This document shows positions 9,897-18,937 of a stretch of DNA of 64,000 bases, one piece after another. The stretch lies in NCBI GenBank assembly GCA_964646205.1, contig CAZYAZ010000004.1, positions 65,490 to 129,489 on the forward strand, given 5' to 3'. Both the position numbers and the translations under genes were made by a program. The stretch's first letter is position 1. Each line of letters begins with the position of its first letter. The notes under the pieces are model-generated. The model was not told the DNA's origin, made no database searches, and saw nothing but the letters and a program-made list of their open reading frames with translations. This DNA is from UBA8437 sp964646205 (GTDB lineage: Bacteria; Planctomycetota; Planctomycetia; Planctomycetales; Planctomycetaceae).

Positions 9897-11698
9897 GAGA
9901 CACCTCCCTGTGGCATCTCAAACGGAGCAGTCGATTCGCGTCGCCCCAGCAACCGGTCCGCATGGGCCAGGCACCATTGTCGCAGGACCGACCAGGCCAG
10001 GCCGTAAACGGCAAAGTTGATCAGCGTGTACAAGAGATGATCAGCGCGGCTGATCGAGTCAACCAGCCCTGCGTTTTCGTTGATCACAACGATTGTCGAC
10101 GGTGAGCAGAGGCAGGCAGCCACGGTCAGAGCCGGGTTTTTCAGTAGTGATGCCAGCAATTCATCGAGTTGCCCGGTCGCGATCAGTGACGGCAGAAACG
10201 CCCATCCGAAGAGAAAAAACAGGGTCAACAACATGGCACGGGCCTGGGATCTGGACTTGATCCCGATCCACAACGCGATCCAACTGCAAAGGGGGAGATA
10301 GACCACGATGGAGAGCACCGAGCAGAGGAAGTAGTCGTATTGGATGACCGCCGAGCGAAATGCTGCCACGGGAACCGTGATGACCGCCTTGAGACCATCC
10401 TCGAGTCCCGGAGTTCCCATGGCGAACCAGCTTTCGAACAAATAAATCGTGAGCAGTGGAACCGAAAGCACGTAGATCAGGCGACGGACACCACGATGCT
10501 TCTCCAGGATGATCTCGCGACTGGTCATTGGTGACGCGAGAACCAGATCGAGTGTCTGGTGTGAACGTTCACTGGTGAGCAGGCTGGAGGCGTGCACGGT
10601 GATCAGTAGCACCGATAGGGCCCAGACGATGTAGAGGGCTTCGGCCGCGACTCCCAGCCGGGTTTGGAAGGCCAGGCCGGCCACGATGGCCAGGACCAGG
10701 AAAAGAGGGGTCTCGATCGAGACCAGCACACGAATCAGGTAACGGGCCGTTCCGAGCGTTTTCTTCTGGGTTTCTCGCCACGTGATTGCCTCGTCTTCGG
10801 GCAAACGCTGGTCGTCATGGACCAGGATCACTCCACCGGTTGTGAGATCGTTCAGCCAGAAAAAGAAGCGATCGAGTTGTCGGAAGAACCTCAGCACCAG
10901 GTTGCGACGGATGACGTGGGCGCGGCGGACCAGAAAGACTCGGGCCAGGGCGAGGTAAACCACAATCGGGACACCCAGCACGATCATCTGGATCCAGATA
11001 GTTGAGACTCTGTCGGTGGTCAACTGGATCGGCACGGGTGAACTGGTGTAGACGACGGTTGTGGTCCGGGAGACCATGGCGGCTGAATCGTGGAGCATCT
11101 GGGCTGCCAGGATCAGGAAGGGACAACTCAGTAACCCCAGGGTGTAGGTGCTGACAAATGCGGAGACTGTCGAACCACACCAGCTTGAACACATGATCGC
11201 CAGGGCACCGACATGGATGCAGATGAAGAGGAGAGTCACGATTCCACTGACCAACTCGAGCGCCGAAACGCCTCCCAGCGAATACGCGAAAGCCAGCAAC
11301 GGGAGCGAGAGCAGTAGAAAGGAGAACATCGGCACCAACCGGCCCAGAAGTTTTTCCAGCAGGATCGTGACGGGCCCCAGTCGTGTGACTAGCAACATCG
11401 TCAGGGAATCGCGTTCTTTCTCGGATGTGATTGCACCACAGGCCAGTGCAGGCAGGAACAACAGGATGCCCAGAGACTGGAGTTCAATCACCCGGTTGAA
11501 CATGTCGGTGCCGGATCCGAGAATCGCGAGACTGTTCGATCCGTTGTTGGACAGGATCGAAGTGAATTGCCAGAAGGCCAGCAAGAACAGCAACGACGCA
11601 TACACCAGTCGGACGACATAAGTCCGCTTGCGTGCTGCCTGTTCGATCAGTTCTTTGGTCAACAGGGGCAGACCCATTTGTGGCCACCGACGACTCAT
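9893..11698 (-). CDS. ABC-2 type transporter permease (first trio)
   Basis: A 601-residue polytopic membrane protein. The cytoplasmic N-terminus PLLTKELIEQAARKRTY is followed by a first helix at about 29-48. The segment AITSEKERDSLTMLLVTRLG is typical of ABC-2 permeases and NosY/GldF-like proteins, in which a conserved acidic stretch contacts the ATPase. A second similar motif, LLTSERSHQTLDLVLASP, lies in the C-terminal half, so the protein looks like an internally duplicated permease with two six-helix halves. The ATG at 11698 overlaps the upstream ATPase stop as ATGA. It is the membrane partner of the 12669-11695 ATPase. Confidence 0.85.
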   Translation of the reverse strand: MSRRWPQMGLPLLTKELIEQAARKRTYVVRLVYASLLFLLAFWQFTSILSNNGSNSLAILGSGTDMFNRVIELQSLGILLFLPALACGAITSEKERDSLTMLLVTRLGPVTILLEKLLGRLVPMFSFLLLSLPLLAFAYSLGGVSALELVSGIVTLLFICIHVGALAIMCSSWCGSTVSAFVSTYTLGLLSCPFLILAAQMLHDSAAMVSRTTTVVYTSSPVPIQLTTDRVSTIWIQMIVLGVPIVVYLALARVFLVRRAHVIRRNLVLRFFRQLDRFFFWLNDLTTGGVILVHDDQRLPEDEAITWRETQKKTLGTARYLIRVLVSIETPLFLVLAIVAGLAFQTRLGVAAEALYIVWALSVLLITVHASSLLTSERSHQTLDLVLASPMTSREIILEKHRGVRRLIYVLSVPLLTIYLFESWFAMGTPGLEDGLKAVITVPVAAFRSAVIQYDYFLCSVLSIVVYLPLCSWIALWIGIKSRSQARAMLLTLFFLFGWAFLPSLIATGQLDELLASLLKNPALTVAACLCSPSTIVVINENAGLVDSISRADHLLYTLINFAVYGLAWSVLRQWCLAHADRLLGRRESTAPFEMPQGGVS

Positions 11699-12669
11699 GC
11701 GGTCTTGCCCTCGGTCAGCTTCATGAAAGCGGTTTCCATGTCCATGGCTTCGGGCTGGAACATGTGGATCCTCGCTCCCAGGTCAACCAGTGCATCATGC
11801 AGATCCTCGACTGCCGTGTGGTCTTCACGGAGTTGGATGGCGAGCCGGTCGACCTGGGCTTCAACACCTGAAACACCATCGATCTGACAGATTTTCTGGA
11901 TCATCGCGTCGTCGGCGTCAGTGAGTTGGACGTGAACGATCCGCATCAACTGCAATTGACGGTAGATGTCTTCCAATGAGCCCTGGGCGACCATCTGTCC
12001 GGTTTCGATGATCCCAATCTGGGTGCAGAGGTGAGCCAGTTCGTGAAGGATGTGACTGGAGATCAGGATGGTCTTGCCCATCTCGGTCAACGCCTTGAGG
12101 AGTTCACGGACCTCGATCCGCGCCCGTGGGTCCAGTCCGCTGGCCGGTTCGTCGAGCAGCAACAACTCGGGGTCGTGCAGCAAGACACGTGCGAGAGCCA
12201 GTCGCTGTTTCATGCCGCGTGACAGGGAATCCACCTGGTCACCGATCTTGTGAGTCAGGTCGGTCAGTTCCAGGACATCATCGACGACGGTCTTTCGCTG
12301 CTGGCGTGGGATGCGGTAGGCAGCGGCGAAGAAGTGCAGGTACTCGCGGACATTGAGATCCTCGTAGACACCAAAGAAATCGGGCATGTACCCGATCTGT
12401 TCTCGCACCGTGTGCGGATGATGAGCCACGTCGATCCCATTGACGTGGACGGTTCCATTGAATCTCCCGATCAGGGTGGCCAGCACCTTGATCGTGGTGC
12501 TCTTGCCGGCACCGTTGGGGCCGATAAATCCGTAGACCTCGCCACGAGGGATCTCGATCGAGATCCCCCGGACCGCATGGATGGCGCCGTAATGAACGTG
12601 CAACTTCTCGATCGAAACGATCGGTGGCGCGTCGGCGTGTGACGGAGAATTCGGCTTGTCAGCGGGCAT
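11695..12669 (-). CDS. ABC transporter ATPase (first trio)
   Basis: A 324-residue ABC ATPase. Walker A GPNGAGKS is at about 50-57, with Q-loop region REQIGYMPDFFGVYEDL, signature LSRGMKQRLALARVL, Walker B LLLLDEPASGLDP and H-loop ISSHILHEL. About 85 C-terminal residues form an accessory domain, as in GldA/CcmA-type ATPases. It starts 5 bases after the stop of the upstream gene and overlaps the permease gene by 4 bases. All catalytic motifs are intact. The substrate is not deducible. The nearby GldG-like protein suggests a role in envelope secretion or protein-complex function rather than small-molecule uptake. Confidence 0.92.
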   Translation of the reverse strand: MPADKPNSPSHADAPPIVSIEKLHVHYGAIHAVRGISIEIPRGEVYGFIGPNGAGKSTTIKVLATLIGRFNGTVHVNGIDVAHHPHTVREQIGYMPDFFGVYEDLNVREYLHFFAAAYRIPRQQRKTVVDDVLELTDLTHKIGDQVDSLSRGMKQRLALARVLLHDPELLLLDEPASGLDPRARIEVRELLKALTEMGKTILISSHILHELAHLCTQIGIIETGQMVAQGSLEDIYRQLQLMRIVHVQLTDADDAMIQKICQIDGVSGVEAQVDRLAIQLREDHTAVEDLHDALVDLGARIHMFQPEAMDMETAFMKLTEGKTA

Positions 12670-12674
12670 GTGTG

Positions 12675-14897
12675 TTACCGTGAGATCGTCGGCGTGAGTG
12701 ATGGTGCCTCCCCGATTGCCCCGAGAGTCGTCGGTTGGGCAATTGTGGGGCGATCGTGATAGAGGTGACGATACAGCACAAGGCTCTCACCCTCGGCGAC
12801 AGCGATGACCAGCAGCCACTGGCCCGGATCGGTCGGGTCAAGCAGCGGCAGATCCTCAAAATTGTCGCCACCGTGGGGAGCCACTCTTGAAACCGCGCGG
12901 AAGATTCCAACGGTGGGCCGGACGCATGAACCTTCCAGGAAACCAATGTTCTGCCTGTCGCCGGAGACGTTCAAGCGTTGTGTGGTTGTCAATCGAGTTT
13001 GAGAGTCACCGCCAAACAAGGGGACCTGGCTGTTCCAGAGATGCCTGGCTATGTGGTTTCCGTGGAACAGGATGGCTCCGCTGCGCGATCCGAATGCCTG
13101 GTGGACAGTGTCCCGGAATTCGTTGCGGACATTCTCGGGTGCGGTTGATAATGCTTCCGGCTCGATGGCGTCCCAGTCGAACTGGGGCACGGGGTCGGCC
13201 GGGGCAATCCGGAAAATGCGGTTCACCTGGGGTGACCACTGTGGCAGGTCCTGCACGGCAGTGAATCCGGTTGGTATGGAACCGATGTACTCTGCCGGTT
13301 CCGCGATCCCGAGATCGAGGTGAGATTGAATTGTCGGATCGAACTCGGTGTTGGACAGGAAACGCCGGTGGTCGATTGGAGTGAACAGTCCATGTTGGAC
13401 GCTGGTTGTCAGGGCCGTGTGAGAACCGGCCAGATGCAACTCGAACCGGTTTTCCCGGACAAGCGTGCTGCTGTCCCCGATGTCGCGAAAAACCACGCTG
13501 CGGGCATTGCCGGTGGTGCCCATGTACTCGTGCGAGACTCCGATGATCAGGACCGTGAAGGCAACGGTCATGAGCGGGAAAACGATCCACGTCCACTTGC
13601 GGAGTTTCAACCATCCCAGCACGACGTAGTCCACCGGGCCGATCACAATGACATACCCCAGCAGCAGCAACCCCAGCAACCACATTGGAACGACCTCGAA
13701 GTCGTCAGGTGTCAGTCGAGTCACCAGTTTGCCGACGGAATTCAATTGCCACTTGATCTCGTTGTTCAGTCCGGTCACCTGCGACATCGGTCGCTGGGAC
13801 GAGATGGCCATTGCCTGTGAGCCCGCGATGGGCTGCGGGGTCGAAGGCTTCAATTCGTGGAGTTGATTCCAGAGAAATGAGACGCTGGCCTGCCAGTCCG
13901 GGGAAACCTGGAATTCCGACGTAAACGGACGGTCCTGGTGCACCACGAGCCGACCAAGCCCCTTGTGCAGTCGGGCGGGGTTGCCGGTCAACTGCGGCAT
14001 CGAATTGGCGTCGAGCCTGAGTCGTGGAGACTGCCTGGTGGAGCGGACGAGTCGGTTGACGAACTCGGCCTGCAGGCCGGAGAGAGGGCCGTCGAGGAAG
14101 AGGCAGAGGCTGCCACCGGCGTCGACCCATTGCGAGATCGCGATCAATTGGTTGCGTCGAAGCGCACGCAATCCATCCGGCAGCACCACCAGGATGTTGT
14201 ATTCGCACAACCACAGTGGATCGTTCGGGACATCGGACGGGTAGATCCTGGCCGGATAGGTGGCGACCAGTCTTTGTCGGGGCAAGCCCAAAGACTGCTT
14301 GAAGGGGAGCTGGATCAAGGCCTCGGCGTTGAGGGTGTTGGTGAGCAGGAGTTCCTCGGGTGAACTGGTCTGCTGCCACGGTTCACAGAAGGCAACGACA
14401 AAGGAGCGGCGGAGTGGACCGGCAACTCGCAGCGAGCGTTCACCCAGGGGGAACACACCATTGTCGCTGATGAAAAAAGCACGGATGTCCAGGGGACTGG
14501 AGGGGTCATTGTCTGTGTTGAACGGAGGCAGAAGTGTCCGAAATCGGGTGCCGACGTCGGTCAAGACAATCTCGCGATCGCTGAGCAAACGGCCTCGGAT
14601 GCGACGCCCCTGGACAATGTGGACGTCGAGGTGTCCGCGTGGCAGCCGTTCACCACTCCATTGCAATGTCCAGTCGATCGAAAGCGGCGAACCACTGCGG
14701 AGGTCCTGGTAACGCCGGTTGAATTCAATGCTCAGGCGCGGATCGACCGGTTCTTCCTGCGAATCAACCTGCGGGGTGACGCCCCGTGGCCGGGGTGTGT
14801 ACTGTGCGATCGCGGTCGACGTCATCGGCCCCGGCTGGCACAAGACGAGAGCCGATGTCCAAAGCAATGTCAGGTGGAGGAAATGAGGGTGATGCAT
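12675..14897 (-). CDS. GldG-like membrane protein with amidotransferase-like domain (first trio)
   Basis: A 740-residue exported membrane protein, not assignable to a named enzyme. An N-terminal signal peptide is evident (hydrophobic residues 8-22, cleavage plausible near AIAQ). The periplasmic part is beta-rich, with an alpha/beta stretch LVVLPDGLRALRRNQLIAIS then WVDAGGSLCLFLDG that resembles a glutamine amidotransferase-like fold without an obvious catalytic Cys. Two transmembrane helices lie at about 402-420 and 436-452, followed by another soluble domain. It sits 11 bases downstream of the BatA-like gene and 5 bases upstream of an ABC ATPase gene. It has the same layout as the protein at 9896-7815. 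Confidence 0.68.
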   Translation of the reverse strand: MHHPHFLHLTLLWTSALVLCQPGPMTSTAIAQYTPRPRGVTPQVDSQEEPVDPRLSIEFNRRYQDLRSGSPLSIDWTLQWSGERLPRGHLDVHIVQGRRIRGRLLSDREIVLTDVGTRFRTLLPPFNTDNDPSSPLDIRAFFISDNGVFPLGERSLRVAGPLRRSFVVAFCEPWQQTSSPEELLLTNTLNAEALIQLPFKQSLGLPRQRLVATYPARIYPSDVPNDPLWLCEYNILVVLPDGLRALRRNQLIAISQWVDAGGSLCLFLDGPLSGLQAEFVNRLVRSTRQSPRLRLDANSMPQLTGNPARLHKGLGRLVVHQDRPFTSEFQVSPDWQASVSFLWNQLHELKPSTPQPIAGSQAMAISSQRPMSQVTGLNNEIKWQLNSVGKLVTRLTPDDFEVVPMWLLGLLLLGYVIVIGPVDYVVLGWLKLRKWTWIVFPLMTVAFTVLIIGVSHEYMGTTGNARSVVFRDIGDSSTLVRENRFELHLAGSHTALTTSVQHGLFTPIDHRRFLSNTEFDPTIQSHLDLGIAEPAEYIGSIPTGFTAVQDLPQWSPQVNRIFRIAPADPVPQFDWDAIEPEALSTAPENVRNEFRDTVHQAFGSRSGAILFHGNHIARHLWNSQVPLFGGDSQTRLTTTQRLNVSGDRQNIGFLEGSCVRPTVGIFRAVSRVAPHGGDNFEDLPLLDPTDPGQWLLVIAVAEGESLVLYRHLYHDRPTIAQPTTLGAIGEAPSLTPTISR

Positions 14898-14908
14898 GAT
14901 GTGGCCGG

Positions 14909-16852
14909 CTAGCTACTCACCCGGGCGGTTTTTCTTTGGAAATACCACCATTCGACCAGCAGCACCACAAAGGCGATCCAGGCCAGGGTGGGCCACAGCG
15001 GACGGTCAGAGTCTATCGTGGCGGTGGCGGCACCGACACGAAGTTCCTCGTCTCGTGGCACGATCTCGTCGGCCCCGGCCAGAGAGGACTCGCCGGCGTC
15101 GAGTACGCTGGCTCCGATTGTGGCCACCCGGCCACCGGAGTCACTGATGCGATAAAGACCGACCCGTGGCGCGGGGACGCCCGAGAGCACACCATCGTTG
15201 CCGGTGCGAAACGTCTGGGACGAGGAATCTGGAGCGGTGACCGAGTAGAGTTGGTCGGGATCGAGTGTCCTGGGGCTCAGCACTCGTGTTGGCTGCCCCC
15301 GCGCTTCGGCCAGACCCGTCGCGTGCTGGGTGATGTCGATGGCGTTTTTGACCAGGACTGGAAAGCCGACCCGGTAGGGCAATGTTGAACGGTCGGTGTG
15401 GAAGAGCAGGTAGTAGACCTGTCGTGCCGGGCCGTGCCGGGCCAGCACCAGCGGTCCAGATCGGCCGGTGGCAAGGATCTCGTAGCCAGCTTCACGGAAG
15501 TGCTGGTCGAGTACATCGTCGCCTCGAACCGGTTCGTCGGTGATCTCGATGCTGTCGAGGTTGACGTGTTGTAGCAACTGGCTGTTGCGATTCCAGTCGA
15601 CAACGGGTGAGTTGCCCGTGCGGACGGTGATCAGTTCGGCGAGATCCTCGGGGATCTGGCCCACCACCAGTCGGACCGACGCCTCGACGTTGGGATTGGC
15701 CTTTTCGGTGCTTGCGGTAATCGCCAGATCGAACACATCGGGTTGTGCTGCTGACGGAGGGCCGGGGTAAACGACGACGTCGGGAAACACTTCCAGGGCG
15801 TGCCGATAGCTTTCAAGGTCGGTGTCGCACCAGAGATGAAGTGGTCGGGAGACGGGCAATTCGAGGTAGGCAATGTTGTCTGAAACCAGGCCGTCAAAGC
15901 CATCGGGGACAATCCGGCTCACGAGGTTGCTGACTCCACTGGTTTCGAGCGAATACACCAACCTTTTGGACTGGCCAGGTTCCAGCGCGACCGGCTGGCG
16001 GCCGATCTCCTGCCCATCCTGTTCGAGCAGAACTTCACCGGAGGTCTCTTCACCGGGCGAACCATCAACACGGACAAACACGTTCCACTGTGTCAGACTG
16101 TCGTCGGCCCCGGCAGAGGTTTGCCGGCGGGCGTTGAATGTGGTGATGCCCATGTTCGATGCTGATGTCTCGAGTTTTTCGTACTGGAGCTCGAAAGACA
16201 ATTCGACATCAACTCCGGCGATTACCTGTCCGGACGGGGAGGTCTCGAGGCCGTTGAAGTTTCCGTCGGAGACCAGCGTGACGCTGGTGATCGTCTCGCG
16301 ACGCGACAAGGCCTGTGCCATTCTCAGCCCATCGGCCAGGTTTCCGGAAACATCCCGGACGGTGAGTTGTGTGAGCGCGGCCTCGAGAATTCTCTGGTTG
16401 TTGGTGAACTCGGTCAGTTGTCGGGCGCTGTCGCCAATGGCGATCAGGCAGACCCGGTTGGGGAGCGTGCTCTGGATCAATTCCTGCACCCGTTTCTTGG
16501 CCCGTGCCAGGCGGGTTGGCCCGTCCTTGGTGTCGATGGCAGCCATGCTGGCCGAGCAGTCGATCAGGATCGGCACGTTCTCATTGGATCCTGGGCCTCG
16601 CCGTAGGAACGGCTGCATTGCCGCAAGAATCAGGCTCAAGAGAATTGCCAGTTGCAGCCACAAGAGCAGATGTTTCTTGAATCGTTGGAACGGCGAATTG
16701 ACCCGTTGATCGTTGAGCACGCTGTGCCAAAGGACCAGGGAGGGGATTTCGAGCCGCGGTCGCTTGAGCTTGAGGAAGTAGACGATGACCAGGGGGATGA
16801 CGAGCAGGAACAGCCAGGCCCAGGATGGGGATAGAAAACCGGCGGGGTTCAT
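14909..16852 (-). CDS. BatA-like VWA membrane protein
   Basis: A 647-residue protein. The N-terminus (SPSWAWLFLLVIPLVIVYFL, first helix about 7-24, second about 58-76) is the BatA/aerotolerance-type membrane region. A von Willebrand factor A domain starts at about residue 92, with the metal-site motif DCSAS. A beta-rich region and one C-terminal helix (WPTLAWIAFVVLLVEWWYF) follow. The ATG at 16852 is chosen because it overlaps the DUF58 stop as ATGA; a GTG three codons upstream is possible. In MoxR operons such proteins are thought to form envelope complexes whose assembly needs the MoxR AAA+ ATPase. The exact substrate is unknown. Confidence 0.87.
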   Translation of the reverse strand: MNPAGFLSPSWAWLFLLVIPLVIVYFLKLKRPRLEIPSLVLWHSVLNDQRVNSPFQRFKKHLLLWLQLAILLSLILAAMQPFLRRGPGSNENVPILIDCSASMAAIDTKDGPTRLARAKKRVQELIQSTLPNRVCLIAIGDSARQLTEFTNNQRILEAALTQLTVRDVSGNLADGLRMAQALSRRETITSVTLVSDGNFNGLETSPSGQVIAGVDVELSFELQYEKLETSASNMGITTFNARRQTSAGADDSLTQWNVFVRVDGSPGEETSGEVLLEQDGQEIGRQPVALEPGQSKRLVYSLETSGVSNLVSRIVPDGFDGLVSDNIAYLELPVSRPLHLWCDTDLESYRHALEVFPDVVVYPGPPSAAQPDVFDLAITASTEKANPNVEASVRLVVGQIPEDLAELITVRTGNSPVVDWNRNSQLLQHVNLDSIEITDEPVRGDDVLDQHFREAGYEILATGRSGPLVLARHGPARQVYYLLFHTDRSTLPYRVGFPVLVKNAIDITQHATGLAEARGQPTRVLSPRTLDPDQLYSVTAPDSSSQTFRTGNDGVLSGVPAPRVGLYRISDSGGRVATIGASVLDAGESSLAGADEIVPRDEELRVGAATATIDSDRPLWPTLAWIAFVVLLVEWWYFQRKTARVSS

Positions 16853-17754
16853 TTCAACCACCCCTGTCGTTGGAGCAGGTCGAAGAGGACCCAGTCGAGC
16901 GGGGCGTCGGCACTCACAGAGAGAAACCGTCCGTTACGCATGCGGCATTGCCGTCGCACGTGTTCTTCAAGCCGCTCGCGGTGGTCATGGTAGATGCCGT
17001 GTAGCTCACCGATGGAAGAGACATCAACGGTGCCCCCGTGCTCGCTGTCAACCAGTCGCAGGTCCCCGGTCAATTCGGGGTCGATCTCGGTGGGCCCAAG
17101 AACCTGTAGAGCGAAGATTTCCAGTCCGGCACTGTAAAGCAGGTTGAAAGGACGGGCGAGCGAGGCGGGAGTCAGGAAGTCAGAGAGAATGATGGCGAGG
17201 CCCTTGCCGCGGTGCCTGCGGAGCATGGATTCGACGGCCACATCGATCGGGGCGTCACCACCACACTCGGCTCGTTCGAAGAAATCGAACAACCGTTTCA
17301 TGCTGGCCCGCCCACTGGTTGGCGGCAGGACCCGGGGTGACGCACCGGTGTTTCCCACCACGTAGGCACTGATCCGTTCGACTCCCATCAGTGCCGTCAG
17401 GCCCAGGGCGGCGGCCAGTTGGCACGCGCGTTCAAACTTGCCCTCGAAGTTCATCGAGTTGGAACCATCGACCAGGATCGCGACGTGCATCACCTCTTCG
17501 AACTGGTAGAGCTTCATGTAGGGCCGGTTGAGCCGGGCGAAGATGTTCCAGTCCACAAAGCGGACGTCGTCCCCGGGGACATAATTGCGGTAATCGGCGA
17601 ATTCGGTGCTGCTGCCACCCTTGCCAGAGGCGTGTTCACCCTGCGTGCGATTGGTCTTACGGCGGTTGGGTTGGAGTCGGAGTCTCTCCAGGCGAGTCAA
17701 AACCTGGTTGTCCAGGAGCGTCGTCAACTGGTTGTCGGGTGAGGCGGTGTTCAT
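16849..17754 (-). CDS. DUF58 domain protein
   Basis: A 301-residue soluble protein of the DUF58 family. The conserved core GSSTEFADYRNYVPGDDVRF with VDWNIFARLNRPYMK is at about 48-84. It is followed by a VWA-like half with the metal-site motif DGSNSMNF at about 97. DUF58 proteins are nearly always encoded next to MoxR ATPases and are proposed adaptors or substrates of the chaperone. Here the gene lies directly between moxR (48 bases upstream) and the BatA-like gene (4-base overlap). Their biochemical activity is not established. Confidence 0.93.
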   Translation of the reverse strand: MNTASPDNQLTTLLDNQVLTRLERLRLQPNRRKTNRTQGEHASGKGGSSTEFADYRNYVPGDDVRFVDWNIFARLNRPYMKLYQFEEVMHVAILVDGSNSMNFEGKFERACQLAAALGLTALMGVERISAYVVGNTGASPRVLPPTSGRASMKRLFDFFERAECGGDAPIDVAVESMLRRHRGKGLAIILSDFLTPASLARPFNLLYSAGLEIFALQVLGPTEIDPELTGDLRLVDSEHGGTVDVSSIGELHGIYHDHRERLEEHVRRQCRMRNGRFLSVSADAPLDWVLFDLLQRQGWLK

Positions 17755-17802
17755 CGGACCGGGCCGTGAAGAGAAGGCGATGAGTCACGGGAGGGTGTGG
17801 AA

Positions 17803-18873
17803 TCAGGCGTTTTGTTCCAGCGATGCAACGCAATCAGCGACCAGTTGGGCGACATCGACATCTTCGGCTTGCCCGTCGTAGTTGAGGAGCACGCGGTGTT
17901 GCAGCACTTCGGTTGCGAAGCCGGCAATGTCCTCGAAGGCGACGTGAGCCCGTCCTTCCCCCAATGCCCTCACGCGGGCTGCCTTGATCAGGGCCTGGGC
18001 GGCTCGTGGGCTGGCTCCCCAGCGGACAAATTGTCGGACGCCGTCGGGGGCTCCTTCGGTGTCGGGGTGAGTCGACAGGACCAGTCGGACGGCGTAGTCC
18101 CGCAGCGGGTCGGCCACGACGACCTTGTCGAGTGTCTCCCGGATCCGCAGTATGCCGGCCCCGTCAAGCACCGTGGGGAGTTCGACGGGCTGCTTGAGGA
18201 TCGTGCGGCTGACGACTTCGTTGAGTTCTTCCCGGTCGAGGCCGCCGACGACGACCTTGAACATGAAACGGTCGAGCTGGGCTTCGGGAAGCGGGTAGGT
18301 GCCCTCCTGTTCGATCGGGTTCTGGGTGGCAAGCACGAAGAAGGGCTGTTCGAGCGTTGAGACTTCGCCGCCGACAGTAACCGTGCCCTCCTGCATTGTC
18401 TCGAGCAAGGCCGACTGGGTCTTGGGTGAGGCCCGGTTGATCTCGTCAGCCAGCAGCAACTGGGTGAAGATCGGGCCACGGCGAAACTCAAAGTGATACC
18501 GGCCCGACTCGTCGGTGTTCATGATGTTGGTGCCGATGATATCGGCGGGCATCAGGTCGGGCGTAAACTGGATACGACGGAAGTCGAGGTCGAGAACACG
18601 AGCGAGCGACTTGACCAGTTCGGTTTTTCCAAGCCCGGGCACACCCTCGAGCAACACGTTGCCGCCACAGAACATCGCGGTCAGGACGGAATCAATGACC
18701 CGGTGTTGTCCCACGATGACCGACCCGATCGCGTCACGGATACGGTGGTAGTCCTGTCGGAATCCCTCTGTCTCGGCGTCCTGCAGGTCGGTGGTTGGTG
18801 GCCCCGGGTTTCCTGGAGATTCGCTGGTGGGGCGTTCGTCCACCGATTCGGGAGGTGTGCTCTCGTTGTTCAT
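17803..18873 (-). CDS. MoxR family AAA+ ATPase
   Basis: A 356-residue AAA+ ATPase with a polar N-terminal extension of about 35 residues. Walker A is within EGVPGLGKTELVKSLA (about 77-92), Walker B LLLADEINRA, then sensor LATQNPIEQEGTYPLPEAQLD and the arginine region WGASPRAAQALI. These are the hallmarks of the MoxR/RavA group, which helps VWA-containing partners mature or take up metal. The partners are probably the adjacent DUF58, BatA-like and large VWA proteins. A 64-base gap separates it from the upstream gene, enough for a separate promoter, though none is obvious. Confidence 0.96.
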   Translation of the reverse strand: MNNESTPPESVDERPTSESPGNPGPPTTDLQDAETEGFRQDYHRIRDAIGSVIVGQHRVIDSVLTAMFCGGNVLLEGVPGLGKTELVKSLARVLDLDFRRIQFTPDLMPADIIGTNIMNTDESGRYHFEFRRGPIFTQLLLADEINRASPKTQSALLETMQEGTVTVGGEVSTLEQPFFVLATQNPIEQEGTYPLPEAQLDRFMFKVVVGGLDREELNEVVSRTILKQPVELPTVLDGAGILRIRETLDKVVVADPLRDYAVRLVLSTHPDTEGAPDGVRQFVRWGASPRAAQALIKAARVRALGEGRAHVAFEDIAGFATEVLQHRVLLNYDGQAEDVDVAQLVADCVASLEQNA

Positions 18874-18937
18874 CGGAAGTAGGTCCTGGTGGCAGACGTG
18901 GTGTCAGCAAAAATGAAGGAGAGTGTCTCTTAGTATG

